Assembly (NCBI GenBank): GCA_028554755.1
Contig: JAPTOF010000014.1
Coordinates: 6,076,001 to 6,140,000, forward strand
Source of the DNA: Cordia subcordata
Taxonomy: Eukaryota > Streptophyta > Magnoliopsida > Boraginales > Cordiaceae
Reading direction: 5' to 3'
DNA length: 64,000 nucleotides
This document shows, one piece after another, positions 37,891 to 50,198 of the stretch. The notes under the pieces are model-generated. The model was not told the DNA's origin and made no database searches. It saw only the letters and a list, made by a program, of their open reading frames with translations. Both the position numbers and the translations under genes were made by a program. Within the stretch, counting starts at the first letter, position 1, and each line of letters opens with the position of its first letter.

Positions 37891-37894
37891 TTTA

Positions 37895-38300
37895 CTTTTT
37901 TCAGATTAGCCATCATACAGAGACCGATTATCCGTTTCTAACTAATAACCAAAGGCACATTTCAATATGGTCTCTAAGTTAGAGACCGATATTCTATCTG
38001 ATTAGCAGCCGAAGCTTCGGTTTCTAGTCCCTCACTCTTTGGAGACAAAACATCCCATCTCTAATTGGCGACAAAAATTTTTATCTCTAATTAGTAATTA
38101 GAGACCAAAATTTCTGTCTCTAGTTAATGACCATTCTGCATTCTCTTATTCAATTCTATCTAGCCACAGACATTGGATCTCTAGTTAAAGACAAATTAGA
38201 AATGAATATCATTCAACGCTAATTAGAAATAGTGTATTGACTGGACCTTAATTACTATCGGGCTATTTAGAGACCGACATTTTCCATCACTAATTCGTCA
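37895..38300. repeat. CACTA-like subterminal repeat region
   Basis: Repeated GAGACCGA, GGTCTCTAA, TCTCTAATTGGCGACAAAA, TAATTAGAGACC and GTCTCTAGTTAATGACC words in both orientations, the density typical of a CACTA subterminal region but with a different motif from the element at 11657. No intact CACTA terminus was found; the run stops abruptly where plastid-like DNA begins. Confidence 0.45.
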
Positions 38301-38302
38301 CT

Positions 38303-38690
38303 AATGTTACGCCTTGAACCACTTGGCCATCTCTCCTACATAATGATTATGATCCAAAAATCGAGTGAATAGTGAGTCATTCATATTAGATTCTAAAGTA
38401 TTATACAGGTATGACCAATCAATTTTCTCAATCTTTTTGATTTGCTCCTACAGAATCAAGGTCAAAAAGATTGAAAAAATCAATCATTCACAACCACTGG
38501 TAAAGAATTCCTCGAAAAGTTAAAAATTAATAACCCTTTTAGAGATCGAATGGATTCGGTCTTATACACGAGCCAGCAAGGTAATGAAACAAGAAAGAAG
38601 ATGAGTTCTTCTTTCTTTTATCACTTAAGAGCCGTGTGACATGAAAGTCTCATGTGACTATTCCGCAGTTTTCTAGTACTGTGAGCCAAA
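38303..38690. other. Plastid-derived DNA (NUPT)
   Basis: At the left edge the minus strand carries GGAGAGATGGCCAAGTGG (38336-38303), the 5' half of a plastid-type tRNA-Ser; the 3' half is missing. To the right, GAGCCGTGTGACATGAAAGT at 38629 onward is the stem-loop of domain V of an organellar group II intron. The sequence before it (GATTCGGTCTTATACACGAG, ATGAGTTCTTCTTTCTTTTA) resembles, from memory, the 3' part of the plastid ndhB intron. Domain V has changes that would disturb its stem (CTATTCC for CACGGTT). No functional gene. Confidence 0.6.
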
Positions 38691-41400
38691 TAACCAATAG
38701 GTAGAGCACTTGAAGCAACAGGTTGTGAGCCTTGAGAAGAACCACCACCTCAGCCAAATTGAGAAAATTGAAATTGCCGGAACCATAACCTCAAATGCTC
38801 GGAGCTGGATTAGATTGAGACGAAAAAACAACAGCAGCAGCAGCATAAGCAGTGCAAGATGAGGCAGCGATGGTTCAAGCCATGGATGATCAATGACAAT
38901 TCGATGAAGTCACATTCGTAATATATCCTTTTCAAGACTAAATTAGTTAAACTCCATTTCTCCAAAAAAGTAATAATACATTCATACTTTTGACATTTTC
39001 AAGTCCAAGAAGTATTCTCGGACTGACATCATGCATGTTTACTAATTTTAGTAACAAATATGGCTTATTAGAGAAGCCTTTAATTGAATAACAGACTAAA
39101 AAGAATTTTAATCCTCTCTTTGGAAATAAAAAGTAAAACTTTTTGGGGAAAAATTTAAAAGAAAACAGGTGACCTTGGAAAATGAAAATTTTCTGTTACT
39201 TGATATCATCTTTGAGTAAATTGAGAAATTTCTTATCCTTTACGTAGTTTAATCTGACTTTTTTCCTAACAGACATGGCAAAATTCACTCAATTAATAGG
39301 AAAAGACAGAGAGAATAAAAACATGTAAGAAAAAAGAGAATCTTTTTTGGAGTCCTTTAGTAGGACCTATTCATGTTGTAGCCTTTCCTCGTACTTATTT
39401 TTTACCGATTCAACAAGTCGCTTAAATGTAAATATCTTAATAAAATAACAGCCTTTTAGAGTTAAAAAATTTGTCCAATAATCAAAGCAGGACTAAGTGT
39501 ATAATTTATTAGCCCCGAGAAGTACTTTTTTTCTTTTTTTTCAAGGGGGGCTAAACCACCATCAATAGAAAACAAGCCGACGGGAGGTTATTTCTCTCAT
39601 ATCTTCTCTTATAATACATTTGAGTTGCTCCGGATGATAAAGTAATGTAAAGAAAATGGATATTACACGAAAATATTAACATTTTACTTGAGATTTTATT
39701 TCTTATCTGAAAATTAATATTACAAAAAAATTAGGTATGAAGAATAGATTTTTCGTACATTCATATATCTTTTTATGGCTAAAACGGATATTCTAACTAA
39801 TGAGTAGTAAGATATATATTTCCAAATTTTGATCCCTTTCATTACAAGTTTTGAAATTCAAGTTTTAAATTTTGGGCCTATTTGGTGCAATTAGTTATTA
39901 GAGTAGTTGATAATTTTTTTTTTTTTTTTTGCGGATTAGTTGATAACTATTTGGATAACTAATAGTTATTATATTTTAGCAGTTAACAGATAATTATTAG
40001 CTAACTAATTGAACGAAATATGTTCATAGAATTAGATGATGAAAGCAATGACATAAAAGATCATTGATATTATGTTATTATTATTAAGATAACTATAATT
40101 ATTTTTATGATTATTGTAATAAGATAACTTATTTAATATTTAGAAATATGTTTTTTGTAATAATATTTTAATATTAAAGTATAATAAAATTAACTATTTG
40201 ATAAATTATTTATCTCAATATTATAAAAATATTTTTAATCGATTCAAAAATTATTTTGTCAAAAAAATAATAAATGAACTAATAAAGCTTATACTTTTTA
40301 TATTTTGATATACATAGAATTTGAAATTAATCTTTATGTTATTTTATTTATATTTGTGAAGAAAGAGGTAAAAATATATAGAGAGATTGGAGAAAGAGAA
40401 GGATTGCTAAAATAAAAAGGGCGGAAATGGTAGAACTGCCAAAGAAAAAGATGAAACACTGCCACAATTTTTTAAAGCTAATGGGAAAAGGTAAAATCTT
40501 TGACATTTCAAAAAAAATTAATTGAAATACTAAAAACTAGCTCAAAAACTTTTTGCAACATTATTTTATTAAACAATAATAACTTAAAGAAATTATATTG
40601 ACCTAATTAAAACGCAAAAAACACCTGAAAAATTACTTTTTGATGTTGACGAATATGACCTTGTAGCCTAGACAAAGTCTAGGCCTTAGAATTACCCTCC
40701 ACCTCAAGTGAATACCTTGCATGTAAAACTTCTGTTCTTGTTTAAAAGCGATATGTAATATAGGAAAAAGTTTCTTAATTAATAATTAGTAAATTTTTCA
40801 TACAAATGATGCATTGTTCAGTACATAATTATGATGGTATCACAAATAATCCTGTATATGATATAAAATTCTTTTAAAAAAAAAATACTAGGATTTGAAC
40901 TTGTAGATTGACACACATGAAAGGATTTCAAATTTGAGAATCTCCAAAAATTACATTTGAAATATGTGAGTTTTTAATTTTATTTCAATAACAAGATGAG
41001 CTATTTAAGGATCTGAAACTCATAGGTTATAACGACATATATAAAAAGATAGTTAAGAGTGACAGTTGATCTTAAAGAATACTTAATCAAGAGTTGAAAT
41101 TCATCAAACTGATGAATAATTTTCAATTTTATGATGGACTTGGTTCGTAACACCAATTATGTGAACATCAAATTTCAGAAGATCAATTTAGTAGTTACCC
41201 TAGTATATTTTAAGGTTAGTTTAGTGACAAAATCACAACCAAATGTTAATATATCATACACTCCTCAGTTACATTAAAATTCAAGAGATTTATTTAGTAG
41301 TCATCTTGGTATATTTTAAGCTTAGTTTATGGAAAGTAAAACATTTATGCATATGGTACCAGAAGACTTTTTATATGTCAAAAGAAGGCTATACATGGAT
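38690..41400. other. Spacer, little recognisable
   Basis: A short non-repetitive patch (38700-38900) with a CAG-repeat run encodes nothing I recognise. The rest is AT-rich. 39885-40010 has TTAGTTATTAG / TAACTAATAGTTATTA words suggesting an old fold-back element. No gene. Confidence 0.4.
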
Positions 41401-41409
41401 TAATTTCAC

Positions 41410-41640
41410 AAGAAGTCCCCATTGCTGTCATTATATTTCAAATTAGTCCGCATTATTTTAAAATGTTTAAATTAATTCTTAATATTTCACAAATATAATC
41501 AAATTAGTCCTCATTATTTCATATTAATCTTCAACGTTTCATAAAGATAGTCACACCAGTCCTCATTGTTTTAAGAAAATTCACATTAATCCCGACGTTT
41601 TATAAATTTACTCAAATTAGTCTCCATTTTAAGAAAAATT
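41410..41640. repeat. Short imperfect tandem repeats (AAATTAGTCC..CATT.TTT)
   Basis: A unit like CAAATTAGTCCTCATTATTT recurs about five times with ~50-60 bp spacing, alternating with TTAATC.T.A.CGTTTCATAA words. Common dispersed plant repeat style, non-coding. Confidence 0.55.
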
Positions 41641-42005
41641 AAACAAAAAAATAATAATAAACAATGGTGATTTTTCTTTTACTTGGCTTCTTGTTGGATT
41701 TCCAAAAGGGCAGTAACTTTCAGAAACACAAAGACTGAGGGAAAAAGAGACGAGTAAGTGGAAGGGAAGAGAAGATGGAGCTTAATGAACATAGCATATC
41801 AGGGAAACAAGATCAGTTGAACATTTTCTAGTGAAAATTTAAATCTGCAAAAGCAACATCACAAAAGCCATCAGTAAATAAATATGTTCAGAGAGAGAAC
41901 TATGATCTTCTCTCTTTTGAAATATAGATTATAATCTTACAGAAAAAGTAGAAAATAAAAAGTTCAGCAATCCTGTAAATAATGTTTATATTAAGTCCAC
42001 AAATA

Positions 42006-44117
42006 TCACATGAATCTGTGGGGTTCTTGCTCACCATTGGCATTGGTTGCCTGCGCAGTGTTCGGCACGGGGTTTTGGGATTTTGACTCCATAGTAAGCA
42101 TCTTCAAAGATATTTTTCTCAAATAATCGTGCTGCAATTGTTTATCAATTCACAAAGAAGTCATTACCGAGAAGACCTGACCATTTCGCCAGTAACATAA
42201 AAGGAAAAACATTTGTGGCCCGAGTAACTGAGGAGATAAATCGACACAAGCACATCTCCTTAAATCAAGAAAAACTGGTAAGTTAATTTACCTGACTAGT
42301 TGCAGCAGTATAAATCTTTTCTTCAAGCCTCTCTGCAATTTTCCTAAGTTCCTGAAGTCCCTCTTGTCCAGATAAAGGAAGACGCCTCTTCAAAGTCTCC
42401 ATTCTATACATGTGAAGCATTAATTAGAAAGCATTCTTTAAATATCAATCAAGCACATTTGATCATATTGATCTGTTCAAAGTAGAACAAAGTCGATTGA
42501 TCCGAGAAATAAAATCCTGAAACAAAAGCTTATAGAAGGCAGCGCAGAAAGGGCAGAGAAGCAGCTTCTTTTAACTATGGCCCAAAAGATAATTGCAGGG
42601 CTCCACCATAAGCCCTATAAATTAGAAACCTCTCGTAGCATAGAAAAGCCAAACAAAGTTCCCAATTGCATTGTATTAATTATCACAAGTACCATATTTT
42701 TCAGGGAAGGATGCTGGTTTACATTAAGCTACATCCAGCATTTCCACTCCATAAAAGTTACGGAAAATAGAGAAGTCAAGGAAAAAGGCAATCTGGACGC
42801 TATAATAAAAAATTAACCAATCATATGGACATATTTTGGGGAAAGGCCCTAGGGGTCAGTGGAGATGGATGGCACAACCGGTATAATACTTGTATCCTGA
42901 GGTTGAACAATCCCCTCTGCCCAAGCATGCCAGCTTGAGAATTTCAAGCATTCTCCAGACAGTGATCCTCCAACATGTTGGATATAATAAGATTGCAATC
43001 TAACAATATAGTTTCCATTTTTTTTCCTAAAAAAAAAAGAAAGGAAAGAATGATTGAGGTAGGTGGTGTGATTCCAAATTAGCTATTTGGCATCTCAGAA
43101 GCATTAGAGAAAGAGGAAGGCTGCCACAATTGAGGCATTATGAGCAAACTCGGAGACCAAAATTGCCTCAAAACACCACAATTTTCGTCCATAGGGAACT
43201 TATTGGACACCCGTAAACTAGAATTTGGTCACTTAAGGGACTCCAGCAGCCTTAAGTTGCAAGGAGTTCTTAGCATCTAGAATGCAGGGTCTCAACAACA
43301 TCCAACATGGAGTTTTGTTTCGTGAAAACACTACCGTCTTAATGTGGAGTAAACAAAACAAGCAATTTAATACAGTTGCGGTTAACTCAGATACAAGAGA
43401 TCCATACAGAAGAAAAAGGAAAAGCCATTTTCAAACCACAAGTCATGTTTAAGCTATCTGAAGCTGTTATACTGAATCTTTACAAAACATCTGCTTCATA
43501 TAAGGAGAATTAGAGAAAAAGCAACTTACAATTTATACCCTTTTCCATACTTCTACGCGAAATTTGAGATATACGCATCATTCTACTTAAAAATCTTAAG
43601 AGTACTTAAAAGAAGTGGATTATAGAGAAGCCTCGTACTCGCAAAATCAATAACTTCCGACCATCAAATATATCCAATTCTCGGCCAATTCAACATCGTT
43701 AGCTAGTACTAAGTGATTTTCCAAAACATTCAGAAATTCTCACGCATATTAATAGGTGCATTAATTAATAAAGAAGAAAAATTCAAACTGTGACTTACCA
43801 AAATAAATACATAAATCAATAACAAAATTAAAGACTCAGCTCCTAATTACACACACAAAGCAAGCGAAAATTCTACCCAATTCATCAACCAAAAAAAAAT
43901 CATCAAATATTTATATTCAATTTGATGCAAATTTCAGAAAAAAAAAAAGAAGAGATTACATCTTGATGACGATCCCCTGACGAGATTCCGGTTGAAGCTG
44001 GCTTCGCCAGTCGCTGGCGTCCACGGCGGCTCCGGTGGCCGCGGCGGCGGCTTCTTCTCCTTGCACCGGAAGCTGGGCCTCAATCTGGGCCTGGGCTGCC
44101 CAATTGTTGCTGTCCAT
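42006..44117 (-). CDS. MED15-like KIX-domain protein (KIX only)
   Basis: The KIX domain of Mediator subunit 15 binds activation domains of transcription factors. Three minus-strand exons: 44117-43960, 42403-42292, 42131-42006; GT-AG borders, frame-consistent, 131 residues. ATG at 44117 starts MDSNNW, the usual plant MED15 start; an Ala/Gln-rich stretch follows, then DWRSQLQPESRQ, KIMETLKRRLP, SGQEGLQELRKIAERLEEK, TAATSQ and DYLRKISLKMLTMESKSQN, which covers the whole three-helix KIX. Full MED15a has well over 1000 residues with a long Gln-rich middle; here the frame stops at TGA 42008 soon after KIX. Alternatively the GTGAGC at 42034 serves as donor, joining a tiny last exon (41844-41828, stop TAG); the protein stays KIX-only. 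No downstream MED15 sequence was found in the 41.0-42.0 kb region. No disabling mutation. It may act as a decoy or interference form of MED15 (inference). Confidence 0.85.
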
Positions 44118-45245
44118 ACACGCAACGATCGGAATTTACACAAAAAGACGAGAGAGAGAGAGAGAGGTCTCAGCTTACGTTGGAAGCAATAATCGGAAGG
44201 TATACTGCTAATTTTGTGCTTTGTCTCATTAAATAATTGGAAATGATTTACACATTATTGAGGTTTTTATTTTTATTAAATATTTTATAAACGTTGATAT
44301 TTTTAAATACGGATACTTTTAACAGTTTGTTATTTACTTTATCAAGCTTTGTAAATTTTGTTTAATAACTTTTTATCAAAATAAAGGACGTGTTGCATAC
44401 TCAACATCTACTCCAATTCGCAAATTATAATATACACTTATATTATGATACACTTAAAAAAGTATGATGTACCACCTAATAAATCTCACAATTTGATCAT
44501 TGAATTAACATGAAATTCAATGAGTTCACTCGCCTCATACTGATGAATATGACACAATAATTCAATTGTCGATCGGACACCAGTGACACCTCCAATTGTA
44601 AGGTACAAAATCGTTTACATACAAGTTTTGAACATATCGCTCATAAATTGTGAACATCTCTTAAAGAGTCATAAACAAGTAACTTATCATTGTGAACATA
44701 TGATATAACCTTTTAAACATATAATAGTAATGGGTAAGTAAATCATAAATAATTAAAAATTTTGAACATAGAGTATTAAAAATATAAACATATAACATGT
44801 AATTTGGAAATAATAAAAACTTGTGAACATATAATATAAAACTTATGAACTTATAATAACAAAGTTATGAACATGCTATTATAAGGTAAACAATGTTAAG
44901 TGGGTGAACAATGTTTAGGGTGTACAATATCCAGTCCCCCTGTTAGTCATCAAGCTCCACTGATTGTTCCAGTAATTAGATTTTGCCAATTAAATTTCTC
45001 TTTATCGCAAAAATAAATAGATAAATAAATAATTGCAATTGGACAAAACAACTTAGTCTGGGTAATTATGGATCACCAAAAAAAAAAAAAGTGAACAAAT
45101 AGAAAATATATGAACACAGATGGCTAACTAGAGATATATAAGGCGAAATGAAGAATGTGAAATTAAAAGACAAATTAGTAGGAAACATAAATCTAGCCTT
45201 TTAATATATAACTTAAAGTCGTGAAGTAAGAGAAAGAAAAAAGTC
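44118..45245. other. Promoter of the KIX gene and AT-rich spacer
   Basis: 44118-44210 is the probable 5' UTR of the KIX gene, with a GA/CT run at 44149-44166. From 44600 to 44930 the words GAACATAT, TTATGAACAT and AACATATAA recur many times in loose array; no gene seen. Confidence 0.45.
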
Positions 45246-45250
45246 TATCA

Positions 45251-45663
45251 TGTTGTGATATGGACAATCATCAAAAGGAAGAGATATTTTTTGGAGCAAA
45301 AGTCAAGTGGCAAATCTTGACAAAGCATGAAATATTTGAAAATGAAAGTCAAGAGTTGCATGCATAAGTTGATTGTAAGTCAAGAGTTGCATGCAAAAGT
45401 TGATAGTAATATGAAGTTATATGCAAGTTAGGAAGAAAAAAACCATGCATGGCATTTAATGTGATGAAGAAAATTAAGCCTTGCATTAATTGTTTATCTC
45501 CCATCTTTAGCTTATAAATACCAAGTCTCGGGAGCAATTGATTGATGTTAGAAAAGCAAAGAAGAAGCAAATTATAGAAAAATAAGAGTGATCTTATATT
45601 GTATTAGAAAAGATTTTATTCAAGTTATTTCACACCATATTATATTTAAGTTATTTTATAACA
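45251..45663 (+). repeat. 5' LTR of the copia element
   Basis: Begins TGTTGTGATATGG, ends TTTTATAACA; TATA box TATAAATA at 45513-45520. It is 41 bp longer than the 3' LTR, mainly because of a ~31-bp internal tandem duplication (AGTCAAGAGTTGCATGC occurs twice, near 45347 and 45378). Confidence 0.92.
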
Positions 45664-46268
45664 CGTTATCAGCACGAGTCTCTACCAACGAGAAATTCTA
45701 CAAATTATTAAAAGGAGCACGATTCTACAAAAAATTTTGGTAATGGTTCTTATTTTATTTTTGGTATTACATCATCGATAGCATAAAGTTTTTACTATCC
45801 TATTTATTTTACATTACATTTATTCTAGAAATAAAATTTCTGTTATATTATTTCTTCTAGAATAGATTATTGCAATATTTCCTCTTTAATAAAATATAAT
45901 AATAAATAAAATAATAACAAATACTGAAATTGTTCAGAAGACCTAACTACTATGACTTTTGAGGACGTGATTACCTTGACTTTTGGACATGTGATTATGA
46001 TGATTTAATTAAAAAAAAATGATGCCTTCGAAGGGCATAAACACTAATAGAATTATATAGTGACTAATTATAATAATTAAACTAATATGCTATTTACATT
46101 TGAAATTAACATCATTATATTATGTCATGCTTATAAGTCTCATATGCCACATTTGTAATATTTTAAATCTTCTATATGCTTATATTTACTGGTCAACAAG
46201 GTACGTGAAATAAATATATTATTATTTCACTTACTAATTTGTGTTTTGTTAAATATGCTAGATTCATA

Positions 46269-49200
46269 ATGTCAAACATCACGAAACTTGAGTTTGTAGC
46301 CCTTGATATTTCTGGCCACAACTATTTATCATGAATCCTTGATGCTGAAATACATATCAATGCCAAGGACCTTGTAGAAACAATTAAAGAAGGAAATAAC
46401 ATATCCATATAGGATCACGCTAAAGCATTAATATTCCTTTGTCATTATTTCCATGAAGGACTTAAAGCTGAATACCTTACAGTAAAAGATCCACAAGTCC
46501 TTTGGCAAAATTTGAAGGAAAAATTTGATCATCATAAAATAGTGATTCTTCTTAAATCTTGCGAGCAGATTCACCTGCAATTGCAGGATTTTAAAACTTT
46601 AAGCGAGTATAACTCTACTGTATTTAGAATTATTTCACAATTAAAATTATGCAGAGAAAAGATCACTATTGAAGACATATTAGAAAGACATTCTCTACTT
46701 TCTACGCATCTAATATGCTCTTACAACAATAATATCGAGAGCGTGGTTTCAAAAAATATTTTGAGTTAATCTCATGTCTTCTTGTTATTGAGAAAAATGA
46801 TGAGCTCTTAATGAAAAACCATCAAACACGACCAACTAGTTCAGAACCATTTCCTAAAATAAGTGAAATTGCTTCTCCAGAGATAAATGTTACATCATCA
46901 AATAATTATGGTCATAAGCATGGTTGTGGATATGGTCGTGGTCATGGCCATGGTTATAGACATGGTAATGGTCATAATTTTCATAGGCAAAATAGACCAA
47001 ATTTTAAAAAAATAAGAAAACCACGTCAAAGGAAATAATCCATGGAATAAATCTTTTCAATATACTGAAAGTACTTGCCATAGATGTACCATGAAAGGAC
47101 AATGGCATCAAACATTTCTTACTGCTAAGCATTTCATGGATCTTTATCAAGCTTCGCTGAAAGAAAAAGGAAAAAGTGTAGAGACAAATCTTGTTGAACA
47201 AATTCTTCTAATTAATTATATATATCTTAATTGCTCTGACTTTTTTTTAAGATACTACTGAAAATATTGAGCAATTGATTGGTGATTGAAATGTCCATCC
47301 AAATTAATCTTTACGTAAAAATATAACATTTTTATTATGTTGAATTATTTGTCACTTTAATGCTTAATTTTAGCTCGAATATAATATCTATCTTTTATAA
47401 AAATGAATATCGTATCTTTGCTAATATTTGTATATTTTCTTTATTACTATTGTGAATAACTATAGATTTGCATCAATGATAGAGAAATGTGTTTGGCTGA
47501 TAGTGCTACAATACATACTATTCTCAAGAATAAAAAGTATTTCTCCCAACTAAAATTAACTGATGCAAATATCAATATAATAGTTGGTTCTACAAAGTTA
47601 ATTGAAGGATCTCGTAGAGCTTGTATTATATTTCCCGGAACAAAGAAGATAATAAGCAATGCTTTATACTCAAGTAGATTACAAAGGAATTTATTCGGTT
47701 TTAAAGATATGAAAAAAAAGTAGGAAGGAAATAAAAAATATCTCTATATCACATTACTTATATCTGGCAAAAAGCATACATTAAAAAATTGCCAGCATTA
47801 TCTTTTGGACTATATTATACTTATATAAATCCTGTGGAATCACATGCTATGATGAACTAGAAGATAATTGATCCAAAGAGCTTTACTTTTTGGCATGATC
47901 GCCTTAGACATCCAGGCACAATAATGATGAGACGAATTATTGAAAATTTATATGGGTACTCATTAAAGAGTCAAAAAGTACTCTCATCAAATGAATTTTC
48001 ATGTGTTACTTGTGCACAAAGGAAATTGATTATAAGGTCATCCCTAGCTAAAATTGATGCTGAAAATCCTGCATTTTTAGAATAAATTCAAGGGGACATA
48101 TGTGGGTCCATTTTTCCAACATGTGGACCATTATGATATTTTATGATATTAATAGATGTCTCCACAAGTTGGTCACATGTCTCCTTATTATCTACTTGAA
48201 ATGTGGCATTTGCAAGACTCCGTGCACAAATAATCCGCCTACATGCACAATTTCTGAATTATAAAATCAAGAAAATTCACCTTGATAATGCAAGAGAATT
48301 TATATCCCAATCTTTTAATGATTATTATACATCAATTAGGATTATAGTTGAGCATCATGTGGCTCACATGCATATGTAAATTGGTTTAGCATAATCTTTT
48401 ATTAAACGTCTATAGCTAATTACTAGACCACTACTTATGAGAACTAAGTTGTCTAATTCTGCTTGGGGACATGCCATATTGCATGCTGCAGTATTGGTTA
48501 GGATAAGACCAACTGCTTATCATAAATATTCCCTTTTACAATTGATTTTTGGTCAAGAACCAAATATATCACATTTAAAAATATTTGGTTGTGTAGTATA
48601 TGTTTTAATTGCTCCACTACAGTGCAAAAAAATGAGACCACAAAGAAGACTAGGAATATATGTTGGTTTTGAATCTCTATCAATCCTTAAATATCTTGAA
48701 CCCTTAACTGAAGATCTTTTTACAACACGTTTTGCTGATTGCCAGTTTGACAAAACAGCATTCCCAGCATTAAAGAGAGAAAAACAAAAGCTAGAAAAGT
48801 AACAAATTACGTAGAATGCATCATCTATGGCTTATTTTGATCCTCACACAAATCTATCTAAATAAGAAGTTCAGAAAATTGTTCATCTACAAAGAATTAC
48901 TCATCAATTGCCAGATACAGTCACTGATACAAACAGAGTGACCAAGTCACATGTTCCAGCTCGAAATGCTCCTGCTAGAATTGATATGCCAAAAGAGCAA
49001 TCTAATACTCTAGTAAATGAGTCTGCGGCACGTCAAAAACATGGCAGACCAATTGGTTCCAAAGATAAAAATCCTCGAAAAAGGAAGGAGCCGAATAAAT
49101 AAGTTAACATTTTCGAGATTCTTAATAATCCTGTTGATGTTGCAAAAATTGTTGGAAAAGGCAATACCAGTAGAGAATCAGGTACCTGAGTATGAGAAAA

Positions 49201-49679
49201 ATAGCAAAAATATTGAAAATGAAGAGATCTCAATTTATTATATCTCTACAGGAAAAAGATGGAACCGAAATGAAATTGTTGTTGATGAAAATTTTTTATA
49301 TGCAGTAGCCATTGAATTGGTAATAGAAAGCGAGGATTATGAACCAAGGTCCATTAAAGAATGTCGACATAGAAATGATTAGCCTAAATGGAAAGATGCA
49401 ATGGAAACTAAATTAAATTACTTTGCAAAGCATAAAGTTTTTGGACATGTAGTTCAAACACTTGAAAATGTAAGGTCTGTAGACTACAAGTGGGTATTCG
49501 TTTGAAAACAAAATGAAAACAATGAAATTGTGAGATATAAGGCACGACTTGTAGCACAAGGTTTTTCACAAAGGTCTGGAATTGATTATAAGGAGATATA
49601 TTCTCCCGTGGTAGATGCAATTACATTTAGATATTTAATCAGCCTAGTAATTTGTGAAGAACTTCATATGCATCTTATG
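46269..49679 (+). pseudogene. Copia gag-protease-integrase-RT (5' part), interrupted
   Basis: Start ATG 46269 (MSNITKLEF). Gag to about 47036 contains LWQNLKEKFDHHK and LHLQLQDFK-like UBN2 motifs, then a His/Gly-rich nucleocapsid-like tail. Protease/pre-integrase region 47487-48083 with TIHTILKNKKYF, SGKKHTL and FWHDRLRHPG (GAG-pre-integrase, H..RL.H). Integrase 48090-48800 with CAQRK, LDNAREF and later KIFGC..YV. RT begins about 49385: PKWKDAM-like, DYKWVF, KARLVAQGFSQ, EIYSPVV. Multiple in-frame stops (e.g. TAA at about 46332 and at 48082-48084) make it non-functional. RT is cut at 49679 by the hAT insertion and resumes after 55400. Confidence 0.85.
49672..49679. repeat. hAT target-site duplication (left copy)
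   Basis: ATCTTATG, repeated exactly at 55401-55408. Removing the hAT and one copy restores colinearity of the copia RT reading frame. Confidence 0.95.
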
Positions 49680-49999
49680 TAGGGATGGCAATGGAACAAG
49701 TGACATAGGGCACCCGACATCAACCGACCCGTTTAAAACCCTCTAAATCCCGTCCCGTTAAGAATCCGGAACGAGAACGAAACGATTTAAATACCCGTTA
49801 GGGTTTGGAACGAGAATGGGACTGACCCCTTGGGTACCCGTGTCTCGATACCCGATTTCTAGAAACCGAGTAATTACCGGGTACCCAGAATGATACATGT
49901 TCCCGATACCCGGTTTCTAGAAACGGGGTAATTACAGGGTACCCGGAACGATACCCGTTTCTATCCCGTGTGTGTGTGTTAAAGAAAATGTAAATGACA

Positions 50000-50149
50000 A
50001 GATTTGAACCCTCAACCTTCTAGGCCTTGAAAATTTTAAGTTCATATAAATTACTACTACATATAAATTACTATTAGGCTATTATTAAATGTTTGTTTAT
50101 ATATGATATTTTCTTATATACCAAATCAATTTAGCTTGAATTAATTTTT

Positions 50150-50198
<49 letters not shown>

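Noticed and set aside
38303..38336. tRNA-Ser gene
   Set aside because: Only the 5' half is present; no anticodon arm, T arm or 3' end. Treated as plastid-derived debris.
43934..44192. Plus-strand and alternative minus-strand Gly/Pro-rich open frames
   Set aside because: Other-frame readings of the GC-rich first exon of the KIX gene.
46811..47038. His/Gly-rich small protein that could look like a metal-binding peptide
   Set aside because: It is the nucleocapsid-like tail of the copia gag, in a frame broken from the upstream gag.
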